Shown here: piece by piece, positions 4,901 through 8,102 of the stretch | Layout of the letters: every line of letters starts with the position of its first letter | How positions within the stretch are numbered: position 1 is the stretch's first letter | Origin: an uncultured Sphingobium sp. | Lineage (GTDB): Bacteria; Pseudomonadota; Alphaproteobacteria; Sphingomonadales; Sphingomonadaceae | Direction: 5' to 3' | DNA length: 8,102 bases | Assembly: GCA_913773715.1 (NCBI GenBank) | Contig: CAJYHD010000424.1 | Location: 1-8,102 of the forward strand | Notes under the pieces: generated by a model | What the model was told of the DNA's origin: nothing | The model's input: the letters and a program-made list of their open reading frames with translations, nothing else | Database searches by the model: none | Translations under genes and position numbers: made by a program

Positions 4901-6654
4901 TGACGTTCTCGACCGCATGCCCCGATTGGGAACAGCGGATAGTGGAGCGGCGCAGTCTGGTGCCGTTCGAGCCCCTCTTCCCCGATGAAGCGGAGGCGGC
5001 GCTGAGAGTTTTTAAGTCGCTGAGAATGGTCGACGTCCCAGGGCGTCCGACCTTTGGTGAAGCTTGCGACCAGTTCGTGTTCGACTTCGTCAAAGCGATC
5101 TTCGGCGCCTACGACGCCAAGTCAGGCCAGCGACTGATCAGCGAGTTCATGCTGCTGATCAGCAAGAAGAACGGTAAGTCGACGCTAGCCGCCGCGATCA
5201 TGATCACTGCGCTGATCCGGAACTGGCGCGAGCTCGCCGAGCTGATCATTCTGGCCCCGACGATCAAGGTCGCTGGCAACAGCTTCAAGCCTGCTGCGGC
5301 GATGGTGCGTGCGGACCCGGACTTGATCGACATGTTTCATGTCATCACCAACGAACGAACGATCCGGCATCGGCGCACGAATGCCGAGCTGAAGGTCGTG
5401 GCCGCAGACAGCGGGACTGTTGGCGGCACGAAGGCGGGGTTCATTCTGGTCGACGAGTTATGGCTGTTCGGCAAACGGGCAGACGCCGACTCGATGTTCG
5501 AGGAAGCGACAGGTGGCTTGGCTTCGCGGCCGGAGGGGTTCGTTGTCTATCTGACGACGCATAGCGATGAGCCGCCGGCCGGGGTGTTCAAGGACAAGCT
5601 GGCGTACTTTCGCGACGTGCGCGACGGCAAGATCGACGATCCAACCTGCTTCGGCATGCTCTACGAATGGCCGGAGGCCATGATCGAGGCGCAGGCCTAT
5701 CTGAAGCCTGAGAACTTTTACGTCACCAATCCGAACCTTGGGCGATCGGTGAGCGAGGCGTTCATCGCCGGAAAGCTGAAGAAGGCGAACGGCGGCGAGA
5801 TCGACGAGGATGAGGATACCGCAAGCATCCAGGTGGTGCTGGCAAAGTATCTCAACGTTGAGATCGGCTTGCGTCTACGACGGGATCGCTGGCGTGGTGC
5901 GGATTACTGGGGTCAGCGTGCCGACCGTTCGCTTACGCTGGAAACGCTGTTGCAGCGCTGTGAAGTGGCGGTGGTCGGAGTAGACGGTGGTGGCCTCGAC
6001 GATCTGTTCGGGTTGTGCGTTGCAGGCCGCGAACGCGTTACGCAGCGGTGGCTGTACTGGTACAAGGCGTGGGTTTGGCCTGATGTGCTCCGCTTGCGCA
6101 AGTCCATCGCATCAACGCTGAAAAGTTTTGAGGCTGATGGCGACCTGGTCATATGTCATCCCGTCGAGCCCAACGTCGCCTTGGATGAGGATGATGACGG
6201 CTACGAGGTGCCGCAGGATATCCGCGAGATCGTGGACGTCGTGAAGCAGGTCCACGAAAGTGGCTTGCTGCCCAGCAAGGGCGCCATCGGCTTGGACCCT
6301 CAGAACGTCAGCGCCCTCGTCGACGCACTCGTTGGCGCCGGCATTGCCGAAGAGCAGATGACCTCGATCGGACAGGGTTACAGGCTGATGTCCGCAGTCG
6401 TCGGATTGGCTCGCAAGATGAAGTTCGGTGGCGCGCTGCACAGCGGCGCGCCGATGATGGATTGGTGTGTCGGCAACGCGAAAGAGGAACAGGGACGTCA
6501 GACGGTGATGATCGTGAAGTATGCTTCCGGCGTCGCCAAGATCGACCCGTTCATGGCCGGCTTGAACGCGACGAAGCTGCTCGAGCTGAATCCGGTGGCC
6601 GGTAACGACAATGCTCCTTCAGTGTACGAAGAGCGCGGGTTGCTGGTGCTCTGA
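4900..6654 (+). CDS. Terminase large subunit (TerL), HK97-like ATPase-nuclease
   Basis: This is the 584-residue packaging motor subunit, which cuts concatemeric DNA and drives it into the prohead with ATP. The ATPase half has an adenine/entry segment ([18 protein letters not shown], 52-69), Walker A SKKNGKST at 88-95 in the form usual for this family, Walker B FILVDE at 181-186 (D185, E186), and the coupling motif TTHSD at 219-223. The RNase H-like nuclease half shows [11 protein letters not shown] at 358-368 (D362 as first metal ligand), AIGLD at 462-466 (D466), MDWCVGNA at 520-527, and a late acidic residue in [11 protein letters not shown] (D549). Acidic loops lie at 302-306 and 429-433. 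The length is slightly above HK97 gp2 and nothing is missing. The start overlaps the TerS stop (TGATG), and the stop overlaps the portal start in the same way. Confidence 0.96.
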   Translation: MTFSTACPDWEQRIVERRSLVPFEPLFPDEAEAALRVFKSLRMVDVPGRPTFGEACDQFVFDFVKAIFGAYDAKSGQRLISEFMLLISKKNGKSTLAAAIMITALIRNWRELAELIILAPTIKVAGNSFKPAAAMVRADPDLIDMFHVITNERTIRHRRTNAELKVVAADSGTVGGTKAGFILVDELWLFGKRADADSMFEEATGGLASRPEGFVVYLTTHSDEPPAGVFKDKLAYFRDVRDGKIDDPTCFGMLYEWPEAMIEAQAYLKPENFYVTNPNLGRSVSEAFIAGKLKKANGGEIDEDEDTASIQVVLAKYLNVEIGLRLRRDRWRGADYWGQRADRSLTLETLLQRCEVAVVGVDGGGLDDLFGLCVAGRERVTQRWLYWYKAWVWPDVLRLRKSIASTLKSFEADGDLVICHPVEPNVALDEDDDGYEVPQDIREIVDVVKQVHESGLLPSKGAIGLDPQNVSALVDALVGAGIAEEQMTSIGQGYRLMSAVVGLARKMKFGGALHSGAPMMDWCVGNAKEEQGRQTVMIVKYASGVAKIDPFMAGLNATKLLELNPVAGNDNAPSVYEERGLLVL

Positions 6655-7901
6655 TGTTGGATGAGCTGGGCTTTCATGCTGCGATCCAGCGAGCGCGGAC
6701 GGCGCGCGACCGGCGGCATGATGTGGTGCCGCAGGCTTACTCGACGGTAAATCTGAAGAGCGAGGCGCTGCCAGATTATTTGCGCGGGGGCTATGCCTCC
6801 GCTGCTGGGAGGCCGGTCACAGAGCAGTCGGCGTTGTCCAATGCGACGTTCTTCAGGGCGGTCAACCTGATTGCCTCGACGATCGGCATGCTGCCGCTGA
6901 ACCTGCATCGCCGGGTGGGCGACAAGATCGAGAAGGCCGACAAGCACCCGGTCTGGAAGTTGCTGCGGGTGCGGCCGAACCAGTGGCAGACGCCGTTCCA
7001 GTTCAAGAGCTACATGCAGGGCCGTGCCCTGCTGCGCGGCAATGCCTACGCCTACAAGGTGCCGGGCGTGCGAGGCATCCAGGCTCTCGCGCCTTTGGAC
7101 CCGGCGCGGGTTAAGCCGGCGCTCGGCGATGATTTCAGCTTGGCCTATGACTATCAGCCGAAGACGGGTGCGAAACGCCGGTTTAAGGCCGACGAGATCC
7201 TTCACCTGCGGGCGCCCTGGTCTAGCGACGGCATCTCCGGCGATGGATTGCTGAAGGTGGCGGCCGAGGCGCTGGGCCTGGCGCAGGTCACAGATGAGGC
7301 GGCGGCTCGTCTGTTGCGTAACGGGGCCTATGTCGGCGGTGTGCTGAAGCACCCGAAGTCGCTCAGCGAGCAGGCGGCACTGAATCTGCGCAGCCAGTTC
7401 GAAGATCGGTTCGTTGGTGCTGACAACGCCGGACGCTGGGTGGTCGCCGAAGAAGGTATGGACGTCACCCCGTTCGGCTCAACCGGGCGGGATGCTGAGG
7501 GCCTCGCTCAGCGCAAACACCAGGCGGAGGAAGTCAGCCGCTACACTGGCGTGCCTCGACCGCTGCTGATGTTCGACGAAACCAGCTGGGGCAGTGGCAT
7601 CGAGCAGCTCGGGCTGTTTTTGGTTACCTACTGCCTGCTGCCTTGGTTCAACGCCTGGGAAGAAACCATTGCGGCGTCGCTGCTGAGCGATGCCGATCGC
7701 GAGACCATGTACGCCAAGTTCAACGAGGCGGCGCTGCTGCGCGGCTCGCTGAAGGATCAGGCTGAGTTCTTCGCCAAAGCGATTGGCGGCCCTGGCGCTG
7801 GGGGCTTCATGGTGCCCAACGAAGCGCGGGACAAGATGGACATGAACCCGGAGCCGTGGGGCGACTCCCCGGCGTGGATGCAGGAACCGACCAATGCGTA
7901 A
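6654..7901 (+). CDS. Portal protein, HK97 family
   Basis: This is a 415-residue protein expected to form the dodecameric ring at one head vertex through which DNA enters and to which the tail attaches. Family features appear in order: FFRAVNLIASTIGMLPLNLHRR at 66-87, HPVWKLLRVRPNQWQTPFQFK at 98-118, LLRGNAYAYK at 126-135, a DEILHLR strand at 180-186, DGISGDGLLKVAAEALGLA at 192-210, EVSRYTGVPRPLLMFDE at 293-309, the stem/wing helices around 311-345, LLRGSLKDQAEFFAKAI at 361-377, and the terminal GFMVPNEARDKMDMNPEPWGD at 384-404. The length is normal for the HK97 type (about 400-430). The start overlaps the TerL stop, and the next gene starts 8 bases before this stop, so the order TerL-portal-protease is the classic HK97 head operon. 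Confidence 0.96.
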   Translation: MLDELGFHAAIQRARTARDRRHDVVPQAYSTVNLKSEALPDYLRGGYASAAGRPVTEQSALSNATFFRAVNLIASTIGMLPLNLHRRVGDKIEKADKHPVWKLLRVRPNQWQTPFQFKSYMQGRALLRGNAYAYKVPGVRGIQALAPLDPARVKPALGDDFSLAYDYQPKTGAKRRFKADEILHLRAPWSSDGISGDGLLKVAAEALGLAQVTDEAAARLLRNGAYVGGVLKHPKSLSEQAALNLRSQFEDRFVGADNAGRWVVAEEGMDVTPFGSTGRDAEGLAQRKHQAEEVSRYTGVPRPLLMFDETSWGSGIEQLGLFLVTYCLLPWFNAWEETIAASLLSDADRETMYAKFNEAALLRGSLKDQAEFFAKAIGGPGAGGFMVPNEARDKMDMNPEPWGDSPAWMQEPTNA

Positions 7902-8102
7902 CATGCCCCGATTGATGGCGATGGCGCGCCCTGGCGCTTTGCCGGTGCCGGCGGAACGCAAGATCTCCGCCTTGACCATACCTTCCGTTCTCGACCGTTG
8001 GAGCGAGGATGCTGCCGGCGTACGTGCACTTGCGCAGGGCGACAACGTCATCACTATGTTCGACATCGTCGGCGAGGATTACTGGTCTGGCGGCGGTGTG
8101 AC
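7894..8102 (+). CDS. Head maturation protease, ClpP-related, 5' part only
   Basis: Only the first 69 codons lie in the window; the frame is open at the edge. The ATG at 7894 has AGGAA at 7882-7886, seven bases upstream, and overlaps the portal stop by 8 bases. A second Met at 7903 is possible. The visible part has a hydrophobic/basic leader (PRLMAMARPGALPVPAERK, 5-23) followed by NVITMFDIVGEDYWSGGGV at 51-69. The I-T-DIVGED-W-GGGVT strand/loop is the usual first strand of ClpP-like (S14) phage head proteases, which trim scaffold or capsid N-termini during prohead maturation. The Ser and His catalytic residues would lie beyond the window, so activity cannot be judged. The position right after the portal gene, where HK97 has its protease, supports the call. 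Confidence 0.85.
   Translation, partial: MRNMPRLMAMARPGALPVPAERKISALTIPSVLDRWSEDAAGVRALAQGDNVITMFDIVGEDYWSGGGV

Noticed and set aside
6498..7352. 284-codon frame on the - strand
   Set aside because: It is antisense to the TerL end and the portal gene, both with firm family motifs; no recognisable protein features.
1..8102. Defence system, toxin-antitoxin pair, CRISPR array, insertion sequence or integrase
   Set aside because: No such motifs, spaced repeats or transposase signatures were seen on either strand. The genes are standard phage replication and packaging functions.

Overview
The window is a tightly packed, high-GC block of tailed-phage DNA in which all genes lie on the + strand. 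It is a prophage or a temperate-type siphophage with an HK97-like packaging and head module. No host chromosomal gene, integrase, tRNA, IS element or CRISPR array is visible. The host is most likely a proteobacterium, probably alphaproteobacterial (sphingomonad/rhizobial type). This rests on the high GC and on remembered resemblance of the small phage proteins (1st gene, 2nd gene, HNH, TerS with its DLFGxPV start) to prophages of that class; it was not tested by a search.

Layout. (a) 20-2883, replication end: two small conserved phage proteins of unknown function, then a 628-residue D5/P4-type superfamily 3 helicase ('phage/plasmid primase' C-terminal class) without a recognisable primase domain. 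The first two genes overlap at TGATG; the helicase follows 6 bases after the second. (b) 2884-3236, a 353-base stretch without a convincing large gene. It holds a 16-bp perfect palindrome and nine GGAAGG/CCTTCC words in direct and inverted arrangement, plus a possible 30-codon micro-ORF with a very good Shine-Dalgarno; it is a candidate replication origin or regulatory region. (c) 3237-3731, a small DUF6362-like protein, possibly a late regulator. (d) 3732-4017, a 286-base gap with tandem TTCCGG repeats and a set of nested inverted repeats that could fold as a multibranched RNA. (e) 4018-8102, packaging and head module: HNH endonuclease, a G-rich direct-repeat segment that is a good cos candidate, small terminase (TTG start), large terminase, portal protein, and the first 69 codons of a ClpP-like head maturation protease cut by the window edge. 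TerS/TerL and TerL/portal join by TGATG overlaps and portal/protease by 8 bases, so this is one translationally coupled late operon.

How the parts fit: the helicase would unwind phage DNA, perhaps at the repeat region directly behind its gene. HNH, TerS and TerL would recognise and cut concatemers at cos and pump DNA through the portal into a prohead matured by the protease. I found no convincing defence or other accessory system; the items worth a second look are mainly the non-coding stretches.
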